The position numbers were made by a program, and so were the translations under genes. From the NCBI RefSeq assembly GCF_028623165.1, contig NZ_CP117770.1, positions 124,001 to 188,000 on the forward strand: 64,000 bases of DNA. The letters are read 5' to 3'. Source of the DNA: Nostoc sp. UHCC 0926. GTDB taxonomy: Bacteria > Cyanobacteriota > Cyanobacteriia > Cyanobacteriales > Nostocaceae. Of the stretch, positions 26,469 to 35,443 are shown one piece after another. The notes below the pieces were generated by a model. The model was given only the letters and a program-made list of their open reading frames with translations, was not told where the DNA came from and did no database searches. Positions within the stretch are counted from its first letter, which is position 1, and each line of letters starts with the position of its first letter.

Positions 26469-26894
26469 TCAGTAGAGTTTGGTGCTGAACGAAAGCCAGT
26501 CAATCTCACCGTGGTAAAGACCTAAAGCAGTGCAAACTGTCTCCAGTTCATCGCTTAATCGTTCGTTGCGCTCCAGGCGTGTTTCTGGTAGTGTTGCCTT
26601 AACTTCTGCAACTCTTGTAGCGAACCAGTTGCGGTCGAATGGTAGCCTTCCGCCATCGAAGAACTGCACCCATACGGTGATTCCGCCTTCTATCCAGATA
26701 GTACGGACAGATTCGGGTTGGACTTCGATAATCTCGCCAATGATGCGGCGATCTCTGCTGGTGAGAGGATCTTGGATTGGGGCTACAGCTTCGGCTTGGG
26801 TTGCGAGGTGGCTGTACAGTTCTGCTTGTGCTAAAACTTGCTCATCAACAGGAGAACCGATGATTGCTTGCGGTGTATGTGTTATGTAGGTCAT
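26469..26894 (-). CDS. Unknown plasmid protein
   Basis: I choose ATG 26894 because GGAGAT lies 7-12 bases upstream; the ATG at 26909 would place that ribosome site inside the gene. The product has 141 residues with a central beta-rich domain (IIGEIIEVQPESVRTIWIEG, WVQFFDGGRLPFDRNW) flanked by helices. It is the first gene of the leftward cluster that runs to the ERF gene. No family is recognised. Confidence 0.5.
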   Translation of the reverse strand: MTYITHTPQAIIGSPVDEQVLAQAELYSHLATQAEAVAPIQDPLTSRDRRIIGEIIEVQPESVRTIWIEGGITVWVQFFDGGRLPFDRNWFATRVAEVKATLPETRLERNERLSDELETVCTALGLYHGEIDWLSFSTKLY

Positions 26895-26920
26895 AATATT
26901 GATCTCCATTCAGTTGGATA

Positions 26921-26962
26921 AAAGGCGATCGCAGAAGTTGTCCAGACCGAGCGATCGCCTTT
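26921..26962. repeat. Pair of HIP1 palindromes forming a 12-bp perfect inverted repeat
   Basis: AAAGGCGATCGC (26921-26932) and GCGATCGCCTTT (26951-26962) are perfect inverted copies 18 bp apart, just upstream of the gene starting at 26894. In RNA they would form a strong hairpin in the 5' leader. Such paired HIP1 sites are common in Nostocales spacers. Confidence 0.5.
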
Positions 26963-27439
26963 GTTATGTGTGCAAACTAACGTTGTGGTTTAGCACAACA
27001 TTCTCAAAAAGATTTGGCGTAGCCATATATTTGTGGCTCAAAGCCAGTGGCATTTGAGTAATACCAAAACAGGAGATACAGTGTATCAGGCGACGTGTAC
27101 GACTTTAAACGCTTCATCTGTTGTCCGTCGTCCTGCTGGTAATTTCTTATTCAGTGCAAATCCATTTCCATGCTGTGTACCCCTCGCCAACTCTTGTTGT
27201 GCCAGTGCCTCGATTACTCATCAAGCTGTCACTTTGGATTGTGCTGTCAAAGTTCTGTAGTGCAAACCCTTTATTGCGTCCGGGTGCAGGCAGTTTGCTT
27301 TCCCTTGCCCTCTATTATAGTAGAACTTAATAAGTTGCACTTGTAAAGTTTCGCTAAAGAAGCAAAACTAAATAAGTAAAGCTTGAAAACGGAGGAAAGA
27401 AGCGCTATGATTTGCTTACATTAATGGAGAAGTGAAGTT
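26963..27439. other. Non-coding gap with no gene I can support
   Basis: Only short frames with poor composition are present. A TTTGGCGTAGCC repeat occurs near 27012. The AT-rich stretch at 27300-27400, ahead of the XRE gene, probably holds its promoter. The string TAATGGAGAAGTGAAGTT supplies its ribosome site. Confidence 0.4.
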
Positions 27440-27694
27440 ATGAACTTAATGCAAGTTACTTTGTCGGTTGATTTGCCTGGTCTAGGCACTCGGATTAGAG
27501 AGATTAGAGAGTCCAAGGGTCTATCCCCAACTTGGGTAGCAGCTCAAGCTGGTATGAGTGTTGGGAACCTCTATCGTATAGAAACAGAAGATGCAAAGTC
27601 TTTACCGCGTGAAACTTTGCGTAAGCTTTCTGATGCCCTTGGTGTAAATTTTGATGCCGAGGTTAAAGCTGCTTTAGTGCAAGAGATGGAATAA
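27440..27694 (+). CDS. XRE-family helix-turn-helix regulator
   Basis: The product has 84 residues. The HTH core is LGTRIREIRESKGLSPTWVA, then AQAGMSVGNLYRIE, followed by the fourth and fifth helices (LPRETLRKLSDALGVNFDAE). The length corresponds to a single Cro/C1-type DNA-binding domain with little else, as in antitoxin or plasmid-copy regulators. GGAG lies 10-14 bases upstream of the ATG. No toxin gene is adjacent. The next gene, at 28009, is cut by an insertion sequence. Confidence 0.8.
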   Translation: MNLMQVTLSVDLPGLGTRIREIRESKGLSPTWVAAQAGMSVGNLYRIETEDAKSLPRETLRKLSDALGVNFDAEVKAALVQEME

Positions 27695-28008
27695 ATTTTC
27701 TACTAATGCTGCGGTTAGCATAAAGCAAACGTTATTGCCTCATTAGTATACAAATTTAGTAACTGTATTTCTTGTAACTAACAATCGGAGTAACTACTGG
27801 AATTATCTTTAGATAAATAGCACAACAACTAGAAGCGATCGCCCACCGTCCAAAGTTAGCGATCGCCCGTTCAATTCATTCACGACAAAGTGAACTAACT
27901 ATAATGCTGACACATTTTTGGAAAAACCCTCCAAATCAACTGCAAGGTTCACTTTGGTTAAGCTGCAATACCTCAACTTTTAGGCATCTACCATAGTGAG
28001 CAAGAAAT
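27695..28008. other. Non-coding gap
   Basis: I see no coding frame. HIP1-type palindromes occur near 27835 and 27860, and the remainder is AT-rich. It probably contains the promoter of the truncated gene at 28009. Confidence 0.35.
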
Positions 28009-28312
28009 ATGCTGACACTAGACAGAGAACAAACAACAGCACTGGATTACAGTGTTGTCAACACCAGTATCCAAGAAACCTTCACTGCCATTGACAGATT
28101 CGAGTGGCAAGCAATAGATGAACTTCGGGACTATTGGGCAGTGGCGCAAGAGTACGAGGTTATTAAACAAGATTACTGGGCGGAATTAACTACCCAAGAG
28201 ACTGATTTAATTACTGCTCTCCAGAAAGCATCCCTTCAACCGCGCACTATTGGCGTTGGTTCTATCGTTTCTCATGCTGACCCATATCGTACTTTGTATG
28301 TTGAAAGGCATT
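28009..28312 (+). pseudogene. 5' part of an unknown gene, cut by an insertion sequence
   Basis: The frame starts at ATG 28009 and gives about 100 residues, charged and helical (AIDRFEWQAIDELRDYW..YEVIKQDYW). The last native residues read SIVSHADPYRTLYVERH. From 28313 the frame runs into the inverted end of the insertion sequence and stops far inside it. The missing 3' part is not found on the other side of the element. The function is unknown. Confidence 0.55.
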
Positions 28313-28555
28313 GGTGTCAAGTTAAGAAAATTAGAGTCTTGTCAAGTGGGAGAAATTCAATGGTAAAACTCAAGACAGTGGTGTTGAGATTAGTCATGAG
28401 TAAACCCCGCAAAAAACAAGGGAATCCAGATTTTCGGCATCGGGTCACCGTACCCGCTCCATCAAGCCAAGAGATAGAATCTAGGCTGTTTGAGTTAATA
28501 ACTCCAGGTACATTTGCCAATCTCAAAGGGGTAAAAGACAAAGAGCGGAATTTGC

Positions 28556-28582
28556 GTAGGCGCAGCCCGCCGTAGGCATCGC
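28556..28582 (+). repeat. 27-bp interspersed repeat inserted in a transposase gene
   Basis: GTAGGCGCAGCCCGCCGTAG followed by GCATCGC is flanked so that removing exactly 27 bp restores ..ERNLRLLTLPVM.. without a stop. It matches the GCGTAGGCGTAGCCCGCC..GGCATCGC repeat type of filamentous cyanobacteria. The length is a multiple of three, but it carries an in-frame TAG. Confidence 0.65.
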
Positions 28583-29646
28583 GTTTACTAACCCTACCAG
28601 TAATGGCCGCAATCGTGTTGAGTTTAGTGTATCGACAAATACAGCATTTAACAGATGTGCTGCGCTGCCTGGAAGTGGAAGGATTGTTGTGGGTTGAGGC
28701 AATGTCTGTAAGTCGGCAAGCTCTATCTCAACGTCTTGGGAGCTTGCCCGCGCACCTGTTTATCAAGCTGTTTGAGCGAGTAATAGAGCGTCTAGCAGTC
28801 AAAAACAATCCCGCAGAAGTTTCCCCAATATGGGCATCGGTAGCTTCTCAGTTTAGTGCAGTATGGATTGCGGATGCATCAACCTTGGAAGCAGTCAAAA
28901 AACACTTGGGGCAACTTCAAGAAAAAACAGGTGCAGTGTTGGCAGGTAAGATGCTGATGGTAGTTGAAGCATTTACACATCGCCCAGTTGCCGCTTGGTA
29001 CGATGTCGATAATAAACGTAACGAAACCAAGTGGTGGCCAGAACTTTTAGAACGGTTGCCCACAGGGGGTTTACTGCTCATAGATATGGGCTTTTATGGG
29101 TTTGAGTGGTTTGACACTCTGACTGAGAAAGGAAAATATGTCTTAACTAGACAAAAAGCCAAGGTACGTTATCGGCTAGTGCGCTTGATTTCCAGTGGTT
29201 CTCATTACAAAGACGAAATTATTCAAATGGGACTTAATCACACAGATCCATGTCGCCACCCAATGCGTTTAGTCTCCGTATTATGGGGTACAACTTGGTA
29301 TCATTACTTGACTAATGTCCTTGACCCACAACAACTTTCAGCACAACAAGTCTGTGATTTGTATCGCCGACGTTGGCAAATCGAAGATGCATTTTTACTC
29401 ACAAAAAGATTGTTGGGTTTATCTTATCTGTGGGTTGGCGGCACTAATGGTGTGCAGATGCAAATATATGCTACGTGGATTTTCTATGCTGTCCTCAATG
29501 ATTTGTGTGCTGATGTCGCTGTAGCTTTGCAACAACCCTTAGAACGTATTTCCGTGGAGATGGTTTTCCGCAGTTTATATTTTTTCAATCGCGCACTTTT
29601 ACGTAACCCAGAGTTACAACTCATTCCTTGGTTGGTCGAGCATCAA

Positions 29647-29657
29647 CGTTCTATGGG
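29647..29657 (+). repeat. Left target-site duplication of the nested insertion
   Basis: CGTTCTATGGG at 29647-29657 is repeated exactly at 31270-31280, on the other side of the nested insertion sequence. Removing one copy plus the element restores the outer transposase reading frame. Confidence 0.8.
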
Positions 29658-31269
29658 GAATGGCACTAAGAAAAGCCGAAACACTTGTGGTTTAAGCAGT
29701 TTGCAATTGCTTGGGTAATTCGTGCCGAGGTTTGGTCATCAAGGGGTAAATTTTTGGGCGACGTTTACGGACTCGTGGTTCACTTCTACCGGGGCGATCG
29801 CTGACAGCTTTGTGAGCAATAACTTTGAATAAAGTGTGATAAAGTTGGTAACGTTTTGTTGAAGTTGCTGCTAATAATTCGGGAATAAAGTTATTTAAAT
29901 GATGACGAGTACCTTGCAGTGACAGGCGTAACGGAGGAGTACCGTAACTAGTACCTGCCGACCACATCAAACTACGCAGTAGATTGTAGGCAAGTAAATA
30001 AACGTAAATTTCTTTGCGTACCATTGAGGGAGTTTTACATCGCAGAACATCCATACCTAAGGTAGTTTTGAGATGTCTTAAATCTAGTTCAACATCCCAG
30101 CGTTTACCGTAAAGTCCAACAATATCCAGAGTAGAATAAGTTGCTTGATCTAAAAGAGTAGTAATTAAGCTGACTTGTTGAGTGCGAAAACCAAGAATAA
30201 CAATGTAGTAATAAATTTCCCGCACAGTTATGGAAGGAGGTAGAGCATCAAATTCATCTTTACTCAAACCTTTTGGACAACTTTTAGGTTTATACCAAGT
30301 AACAAGCTTGTCACAATCTCCAACAATTTTACCTTTTCGCGTGGTTGTTATCCGAGATTGATGTTTACGGAATACCGCATCACAACCAAGTTTGGTAATA
30401 GCAACCATATCGGCGTAAGCACAAAAAGCCCTATCCCCTAAAAGTACATCATTTGGTTTGAGAAAACTGTACAACCTCCTAGCTAATTTAATATCATGAG
30501 TGTTCAAAACGTCTATGCACAAAGCAACAGCGGCTCCTGTCACCAAACTGAATACCACACCAATTTTAGCAATTGGGAAGCCACATCCGGGCTGTTGACT
30601 ACTATGTTGAGGATATTCTTTCTGGTTTTCTAGAGTATCAGGCATAGAAACAGATGAACCGTCTATTACCTTCACATTTCGACCACACCATAAATATTCT
30701 TTTGTAACTTTTTCTTCTAGATTTTGTGCCGTTGAGTTGAAAAGTTTCTCTAATAATTTTTCTGACAGCCTTGCCCTAGCTTGACAATATCCGCTTGTAT
30801 CTGTTGACGGAATTTCTACTTCTTCACCAGCTAAATGAGCAATTATTTTACTTACAGCATTATGGCAAGTTTTATCCGGATCTAAAACCTGCGATAAAAA
30901 CGCCCACAACGTTATAAATGGGTCAAATAATCGCTTTTTATATTTGATTTTTAGCTCAGATATTGCAAGTCTTATCACTGATTCCGGCAATAGTTCTTTG
31001 AAAGGTAAACCTAAACTTTGGTTAAATTTATCCTTGAGGATTTGTACTCTTAGTGTCACAGTAGTAGTAATTTTGGTTTTGGCTTATTCGTCTTGTAGAC
31101 AGTATTTCACGGACGAGTAAGCTTTTTCTACCTCCAAAAAATTTTAGGCAACTGTACATCATCTCTTCATCAGCGATCGCAGCTACTTATCCCATTAACT
31201 ACTGCGCTCTCTGGCATTAAAAGCTGTAACCCCTATTCCGCATACCTTAGAGCTTTTCTTAGTGCCATT
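29658..31269 (-). mobile_element. Nested IS4-family insertion sequence (1612 bp)
   Basis: It has 18-bp inverted ends, AATGGCACTAAGAAAAGC (29659-29676) and GCTTTTCTTAGTGCCATT (31252-31269). It is flanked by an 11-bp direct target duplication and contains one intact leftward transposase gene. All parts appear complete, so this is the youngest and possibly still active element of the window. Confidence 0.88.
29692..31059 (-). CDS. IS4-family DDE transposase (intact)
   Basis: The product has 455 residues. The visible catalytic segments are VKVIDGSSVSMPDT (first Asp), VLLGDRAFCAYADM (second Asp) and the Y-R-E-K signature YGKRWDVELDLRHLK. An N-terminal domain of about 100 residues with a CQARARL segment precedes the catalytic core, as usual in IS4 proteins. 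It starts at ATG 31059 inside the right inverted end region and stops 16 bp from the left end. It moves the host element by cut-and-paste. Confidence 0.88.
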   Translation of the reverse strand: MTLRVQILKDKFNQSLGLPFKELLPESVIRLAISELKIKYKKRLFDPFITLWAFLSQVLDPDKTCHNAVSKIIAHLAGEEVEIPSTDTSGYCQARARLSEKLLEKLFNSTAQNLEEKVTKEYLWCGRNVKVIDGSSVSMPDTLENQKEYPQHSSQQPGCGFPIAKIGVVFSLVTGAAVALCIDVLNTHDIKLARRLYSFLKPNDVLLGDRAFCAYADMVAITKLGCDAVFRKHQSRITTTRKGKIVGDCDKLVTWYKPKSCPKGLSKDEFDALPPSITVREIYYYIVILGFRTQQVSLITTLLDQATYSTLDIVGLYGKRWDVELDLRHLKTTLGMDVLRCKTPSMVRKEIYVYLLAYNLLRSLMWSAGTSYGTPPLRLSLQGTRHHLNNFIPELLAATSTKRYQLYHTLFKVIAHKAVSDRPGRSEPRVRKRRPKIYPLMTKPRHELPKQLQTA

Positions 31270-31280
31270 CGTTCTATGGG
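31270..31280 (+). repeat. Right target-site duplication of the nested insertion
   Basis: This is an exact copy of CGTTCTATGGG at 29647-29657. The outer transposase resumes here in frame as RSMGLVKAVRQRHRRTAARS and ends at TGA 31357-31359. Confidence 0.8.
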
Positions 31281-31363
31281 ACTGGTTAAGGCAGTGCGTC
31301 AGCGACACCGACGAACGGCTGCTAGGTCACTTGACATTTGGGCTGATGCCTTAACTTGACACC

Positions 31364-32150
31364 TATGGTTAAGTACCCATTGCTTGAGGTAGTCGGGGTT
31401 TTGTCCACTCATAGGTAGGGGAACACAATAAATTCCGCGATTGGCTGCGATTTGCCCCCAAGTTGCTATCGACCCAGCTTTACAATCGGCGATGAAGACA
31501 AACTGTTTATGTCCAATCACCTTCACGATTTTTTCCCAAGTAGGGAAATATAATGGGTCATCAGCTCCATTTCCTTCAAGAGTGGCACTGACTAATGGCA
31601 TTCCCATCGGGTCGAGCGTTGCTAGTAACTGGCGATATTGCAACATATCTGGGCGTTTATCTTTGGAGTAGCCATAACGCAGCAGATTTTCTAATGATTC
31701 CCTTTGATTTTCATGATTCACACTAAAACTGGTTGTATCTGTGCGTGCGATTTTTGTTGGTAATTCGTAGGCTCTAATTATCTGTCTTCCCAACTTGATT
31801 TCGATTTCCTGCCTTGCCTGTGATTGTTTGCCCAATTCTTCTACTAATCTTGCCAATCGGTCATCAGTTGTATCTTTTTCCCCAATTGACCATCCCGTAT
31901 TTAATTCCAATATCTGCTGATGTGCTTTTACCCATGCTTCTACTGCACATAGCCGATGGTCTGATTGCGTGATTATGTATGTTAATAGTAATACACTTAA
32001 TTGACCGTAACTTAAACCTTGGTGGTTTCCATGCGGTTTTGATAACTTTTGGTCTATATATTTACCTATTTGTATCTGTTTGAGCCATTCCACTATTAAT
32101 GGAATATCGTCTATCCGTTCGGAACTTATTTTTACCTCTACCTCACTCAT
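31364..32150 (-). pseudogene. IS1634-type transposase, 3' half missing
   Basis: From ATG 32150 about 262 native residues are visible. They include the DUF4277-like N-terminus (IPLIVEWLKQIQIGKYIDQ, LSYGQLSVLLLTYI, SDHRLCAVEAWV), the first catalytic Asp in ARTDTTSFSV, and VFIADCKAGS. IS1634 transposases are usually around 500-560 residues. The frame runs into the inverted end of the outer IS4-type element at 31363 and is lost. The remainder of this element is not on the other side of the IS. Confidence 0.75.
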
Positions 32151-32229
32151 CGATGCACCCCAAAACAGTCCATTAGCTTGTCTTCACATTACCTATAATC
32201 AGCGTCTCATACTCCCAAAAGTTCTTTGA

Positions 32230-33072
32230 TTACCTGATTCCTTTGTCCTCAAGCTTTTAATTCCTCTTCCCTCCTCAAAATCAGCGAACCGACAGTCTAA
32301 AGAAATAGGTGCTTTAAATCAAGCATCTATTTCAGGTAAAGACCAGTCAGAGCAAGGGTTCCAGGAAACCTCACAAACTGCTCAGGAACAGTTCACGAAC
32401 TCAAATGATGAGTTCGTGAACTGTGTCTCTGACACGCTTACAGGAAATTCGCGTGAGGAGGAGACGGCGAGTGCGCCCTTGGGGGGCGCTTCGCCTCAGT
32501 TTGTTCAAAGCGTGTCAGAGAAGGAGGAAGAATTACCTGCGGTAACAGACTGTACATCGCTGGCACTTGTGGATGCTGCACCAAGTCAATCTGCTTTGCT
32601 GTTGGCTGAAAACCAGGATTGTGGTGTTGAACCGACAATCTCTCATGAAGGTACTTGTTCCGCCGCGCCCGTTGCCCAAAATGAAAAATCTTTAAGTTCT
32701 GTGATCGCAGATCAGAAAATAAAACCGAGTTGCCTCTCTGCTGAGTTGATGACTGAAAATTCAGTTTCGGGTGTAGAAATCAAAACAGTTGATGAGGGTA
32801 AAGATTCCGCCGCGCCCGTCACTCAAAAATGGTTGCATGAGGCGATTGTAGCGAGGTCAAGTATGCGACCGGAGCGTATGCAAAAACTCAAATTAGCCGA
32901 AAATTCGGGGCAGAATCCCGGTTTTGAGTTCTTGCAGGAGTGTTGGAGTGACGATCCGGCTTTGCAGATTGTGATCAAGAAACTGCTGGCTAAGTTTCCG
33001 CAGTGGAGGATTGCAGTTGTGGATGGGGTCTTAATGAAGTGGAACGATCAGGGATCGCACCTCAACTGCTAG
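32230..33072 (+). pseudogene. C-terminal part of a large plasmid protein, 5' end lost
   Basis: The frame is open from 32230 without a clear start. A GTG at 32416 exists but lies in mid-domain. The visible ~280 residues are Ser/Glu/Ala-rich and disordered with two related segments (..ENQDCGVEPTISHEGTCSAAP and ..ENSVSGVEIKTVDEGKDSAAP). They then end in a compact domain (LQECWSDDPALQIVIKKLLA, QWRIAVVDGVLMKWND). Long cyanobacterial plasmid replication proteins can have such tails, but I cannot confirm this. It was probably truncated by the insertion sequences upstream. Confidence 0.45.
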
Positions 33073-33270
33073 CATATTGTAATACTTGTTACTACTCCCA
33101 GGGCTACACAGCTTATACCAGTATTTCTTTGCCGTCCAGTTTTACTACATATTTACGACTACCCCACTTTATAAATAGTCTCTGAGAGAGTGGAAGCTAT
33201 GCTAATCTTACTAAAGCGTTAATGCAAACATTTATTTTTTAACAATTTTGCTGTAAAAGATCAGAAAAGC

Positions 33271-33891
33271 TTACGGATAAAAATCAGTAACAACATTAAC
33301 AATGTTGTTGTTCGCATCGTATCCAAAGTATGAAGCGTAAAAACCATCGCCCCATCCTGACTTAAATGCAACAATATTTGCTTCAGTATAATTATCAAAA
33401 GGAAGAATAGCCCAGTCCCATGTATGGGTATAGTTTTTTTCCAGTGCTGCTTCTAACTGGTCAGCAAATATTTCATAAAATGTACTCATAGTTTCCGCAG
33501 CGTCCGCGTCTATAAAGCAACCTGTTCCAGCGTCAACGCTATAGCCAAATATTTCTTCTTCTTTTAGCTCAGTTAATTCCTCACCAGGTCTAGTAGCCAT
33601 TTCCCAGCGCACAGGAATTTGCTCATTAAGGCGAAGCATTGCATAAGCAACTCTATAATCACCACTGCTTAGTATCTGAGCAACGCTTAAGATAACTGGA
33701 TAACGACCTGGTGGTAAAGTTGCACTAAAAGGTTCTGTGTGTAGACCAGTAAAAGGATCGCAAGCAACCAAATTGCCAGAAGTTAAAATTAGTTCTCCAA
33801 TATTATATGTGTTCAAAATTATTTCGCCTGAATGAGGACTTAGTATTTTTTCTTTTGTTATGAAAGCTGCTATAAAACTAGATTTATTCAC
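33271..33891 (-). CDS. DUF4241-family protein, probable orphan immunity protein
   Basis: The product has 206 residues. DUF4241 hallmarks are present: GNLVACDPF, PPGRYPVILSVA, VAYAMLRL, VDAGTGCFIDADAA and GWGDGFYASYFGYDANN. The protein at 35444-36115 is a clear paralogue. DUF4241 genes occur in immunity arrays of polymorphic toxin systems, and this one lies downstream of the RHS toxin gene, separated from the other two immunity genes by a transposase remnant. Protection against a nuclease toxin is inferred. Confidence 0.72.
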   Translation of the reverse strand: MNKSSFIAAFITKEKILSPHSGEIILNTYNIGELILTSGNLVACDPFTGLHTEPFSATLPPGRYPVILSVAQILSSGDYRVAYAMLRLNEQIPVRWEMATRPGEELTELKEEEIFGYSVDAGTGCFIDADAAETMSTFYEIFADQLEAALEKNYTHTWDWAILPFDNYTEANIVAFKSGWGDGFYASYFGYDANNNIVNVVTDFYP

Positions 33892-33949
33892 TTCTTATAT
33901 TAATCTATTCTAATTTTAGTTTTTATTATTCAGGGTGATTCGTGACAAG

Positions 33950-34520
33950 TTAAGAAAAAGCAGGAATTATCAATGGTAGAGGAAAAGGCGATAAATCAAG
34001 AGGTTTAAGCTTGTTCCGTACTGTTTTAACAACATCTAGATTTTTGTTTTCAGGAGCAGCGAAAAATAGAACTGGGTCAGTAAGCCTGCCTTTGGAATAT
34101 GCATGATTAAAATGATAGAGACTCGCGTTAAACCATTTCCAAATAAATACGCTCAAATGGTAGTGCAAGTTCTTCGGCAACAGCATCTGCTAGGTCAATT
34201 AAAATCGCGTAAAACAACCAATTCGTCCAAACTTGCATGGGTAATCTTGTTAATAAGTCCACAACAGTACATATCTTGCCTGCTAAAGCGCCGATGGGTA
34301 CATCTTGGAGGCTTTCTAACTTATGAAACAAAGCTTCGAGCGTTGATCCATCGGCAATCCAAATGTTTTGAAAATGCCTACTTGCATATTTGACTGCGGG
34401 TGGCAGAGGTCTTTTTTTCGAGTATGTCAACGTGCTTTCAACTGTGGTAGCAACTCATAAAATACCCGTTCAAAAAGTTCTGCTGAAAAGCTGAGAAACC
34501 TTTGTGACATAAAAGAACAC
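33950..34520 (-). pseudogene. Remnant of an IS4-family transposase
   Basis: The pieces read, in order and in two frames, FSAELFERVFYELLPQLK, KYASRHFQNIWIADGSTLEA, GALAGKICTVVDLLTRLPMQVW, a deletion of the catalytic middle, then TNWLFYAILIDLADAVAEEL, PFERIYLEMV and YHFNHAYSKGRLTDPV. It resembles the transposase at 28396 but is a different copy. It sits inside the immunity gene cluster and cannot be functional. Confidence 0.7.
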
Positions 34521-34551
34521 TTAAATACAACATCATTAAAATTTGAAATGT

Positions 34552-35184
34552 TTAGTCACGTATTTCTATTTTAGATATTTGGGAACCTGCTGGCAATTTT
34601 CTTACTTGCTGTAATATTTGTCCAATCAGTTCCCAATAAACCTTCATACTACTAACTTCAAGATTTGATAACTCTTCTTTTCCATTCAAAAACAACGGTA
34701 TTTTATATCCTACACACTCATGTAATTGAACTTCATGAACCACAGTAGTTTTCCACTCAGAAAATAAATGTGATGCCAAAGCATCTTTGGGATAATCAAC
34801 AATAAGATTGTGAAAATCATTAAACGAAACAGAAATTTCAAGAGCTTCTCCGGCACCAACATCAAACATTAATAGCAAAGGTTCACCTTCCGAAACTCGA
34901 TTCGAGTCTAAAGTAAACTGCCTCCCAAGCCAATCATATGCAAAGCAATTAATCCTACCTTTAAAGTACGGAAAAGCACTTTCTACGATAAGCGTCCATT
35001 TTTCAATTTCTACAATTTGATGTAATCGATACAATCCATTGTTGAAGGTACTTCCTTCAAACTTATATAAGAATTCAGCAGCACCAATGGCTTTACTAAA
35101 TATGCTCGGTAGAAGTACTTGTTCCGTTGTTTTATTTTCGTAACGGTTAGTCAGTTTAAAATTTTCTAAAAATTGTTCAAACAT
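34552..35184 (-). CDS. Tdi1/DUF1851-like immunity protein
   Basis: The product has 210 residues. It shows the GAD-like plus DUF1851 pattern YRLHQIVEIEKWTLIVESAF..INCFAYDWLGRQFTLDSNR..LLLMFDVGAGEALEI.., as in immunity proteins related to Agrobacterium Tdi1. It reads leftwards between two DUF4241 genes behind the RHS toxin. It may protect from a toxin not encoded here (orphan immunity) or be part of a toxin-exchange reservoir. A 258-bp AT-rich spacer follows upstream (35185-35443), in which I find no gene. Confidence 0.68.
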   Translation of the reverse strand: MFEQFLENFKLTNRYENKTTEQVLLPSIFSKAIGAAEFLYKFEGSTFNNGLYRLHQIVEIEKWTLIVESAFPYFKGRINCFAYDWLGRQFTLDSNRVSEGEPLLLMFDVGAGEALEISVSFNDFHNLIVDYPKDALASHLFSEWKTTVVHEVQLHECVGYKIPLFLNGKEELSNLEVSSMKVYWELIGQILQQVRKLPAGSQISKIEIRD

Positions 35185-35443
35185 CTAAGCTGTCTCCTTG
35201 ATTATTTATTCAATCCTTACTAAAATAAAAATTAGAATTGTTTGCACTTATAAAACCCTAGTAATTCAGCGAACCATTACTTAATATTCTCTCCATTGCA
35301 AATTAAAACTATTTTTTAGAAAAATCTATTGCTGTCAGTAATATTTTCACTTCAACTCTACACAATAATAGTAGTAGCATAACTATCTTAAAAATATGTA
35401 TTTTTTTACAAGATAAAATTTTATATAATAGTTTGCTTTTAAA

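Larger units (their letters stand above)
28396..29657 (+). pseudogene. IS4-family transposase, disrupted twice
   Basis: From ATG 28396 (MSKPRKKQGNPDFRHRV) the frame has an in-frame TAG at 28573-28575 inside a 27-bp interspersed repeat, then continues in the same frame from LLTLPVMAAIVLSLVYRQI. DDE-type segments are visible (VWIADASTLEAV; LLIDMGFYGFEWF), as is the IS4 Y-R-E-K motif YRRRWQIEDAFLLTK. After HQRSMG the nested element interrupts it. The true C-terminus (GLVKAVRQRHRRTAARSLDI, WADALT) is found on the far side at 31270-31359. Confidence 0.8.
28313..31363 (+). mobile_element. Outer IS4-type insertion sequence, itself interrupted
   Basis: The ends are GGTGTCAAGTTAAG (28313-28326) and its exact inverse CTTAACTTGACACC (31350-31363). 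It contains a rightward IS4-family transposase gene whose 3' end lies beyond a second, nested insertion at 29658-31269. Without the nested element and one duplicated 11-mer it would be about 1.43 kb. The flanks show no target duplication: left is an unknown gene and right is an IS1634-type transposase. A deletion or recombination therefore probably followed insertion. Confidence 0.75.

Noticed and set aside
27033-27330. Two overlapping rightward frames of 69-75 codons
   Set aside because: Cys/Ser-rich random-looking translations, no ribosome site and no recognisable motif.
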